From: Tsukamurella pulmonis | GTDB lineage: Bacteria > Actinomycetota > Actinomycetes > Mycobacteriales > Mycobacteriaceae | NCBI RefSeq assembly: GCF_900103175.1 | Contig: NZ_FNLF01000002.1 | Coordinates: 3,114,136 to 3,178,135 of the forward strand | Reading direction: 5' to 3' | Length of the DNA stretch: 64,000 nt | In this document: positions 63,989-64,000 of the stretch, in pieces | Numbering within the stretch: the first letter of the stretch is position 1 | Layout: every line of letters starts with the position of its first letter | Notes under the pieces: generated by a model | What the model saw: the letters and a program-made list of their open reading frames with translations, nothing else | Told to the model about the DNA's origin: nothing | Databases searched by the model: none | Made by a program: the position numbers and the translations under genes

Positions 63989-64000
63989 GGCTCAGTCCCG

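Overview
High-GC DNA from a mycolic-acid actinobacterium (order Mycobacteriales). Two blocks show conserved synteny. The first, ahpE–DUF3052–aceE–mabR–fabD–acpM–kasA, matches Mycobacterium tuberculosis Rv2238c–Rv2245. The second, dnaG–dgt … glyS–smtB–zur … uppS–recO–era–Rv2365c-like–corC, matches Rv2343c–Rv2366c. A single kas gene and the general gene content suggest Tsukamurella or a close relative; the genus is an inference.

Layout. 0–3 kb: a divergent IF-1 paralogue coupled to a GNAT-like gene, a flavin disulfide oxidoreductase and a DUF6817-like gene. 3.2–4.5 kb: a frameshifted IS481-family copy. 4.5–12.7 kb: tRNA-Val, ahpE, a DUF3052 gene, aceE and the FAS-II cluster with its PucR-type regulator. 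12.8–18.9 kb: small flavin-binding-fold proteins, DUF3145, a serine hydrolase, a large secreted protein and an AraC regulator. 18.9–20.65 kb: a decayed element in the 3' end of tRNA-Asn. 20.8–25.6 kb: two big secreted or lipid-anchored proteins with low-complexity linkers and a class III nucleotidyl cyclase.

25.86–41.75 kb: the accessory region. tRNA-Met(CAT) is followed by three direct copies of its 3' half, at 25894, 38662 and 41710. These delimit two tandem integrated elements. Element A (12.8 kb) carries a two-gene cargo, tyrosine integrase, serine resolvase, a terminase-small-like zinc protein, a repeat-rich origin-like region, primase-helicase, AlpA-like and XRE regulators, a lipoprotein and a capsid-like operon. 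It has no large terminase, portal or tail genes, so it looks like a capsid-encoding phage satellite. Element B (3 kb) is a remnant with a truncated integrase and a second two-gene cargo.

41.8–64 kb: chromosome again. An ABC-F protein has a leader peptide and hairpins; a GAPDH homologue has an N-terminal extension; then YggS, dnaG, csp–dgt, an LpqH-type lipoprotein, glyS and the zinc regulators smtB–zur. The alkane hydroxylase operon alkB–rubA1–rubA2–rubB–alkU is complete, followed by ohrR–ohr, a reductase and the translationally coupled corC–cdd-like–era and recO–uppS sets. The last bases hold the stop codon of the next upstream gene, expected to be ybeY.
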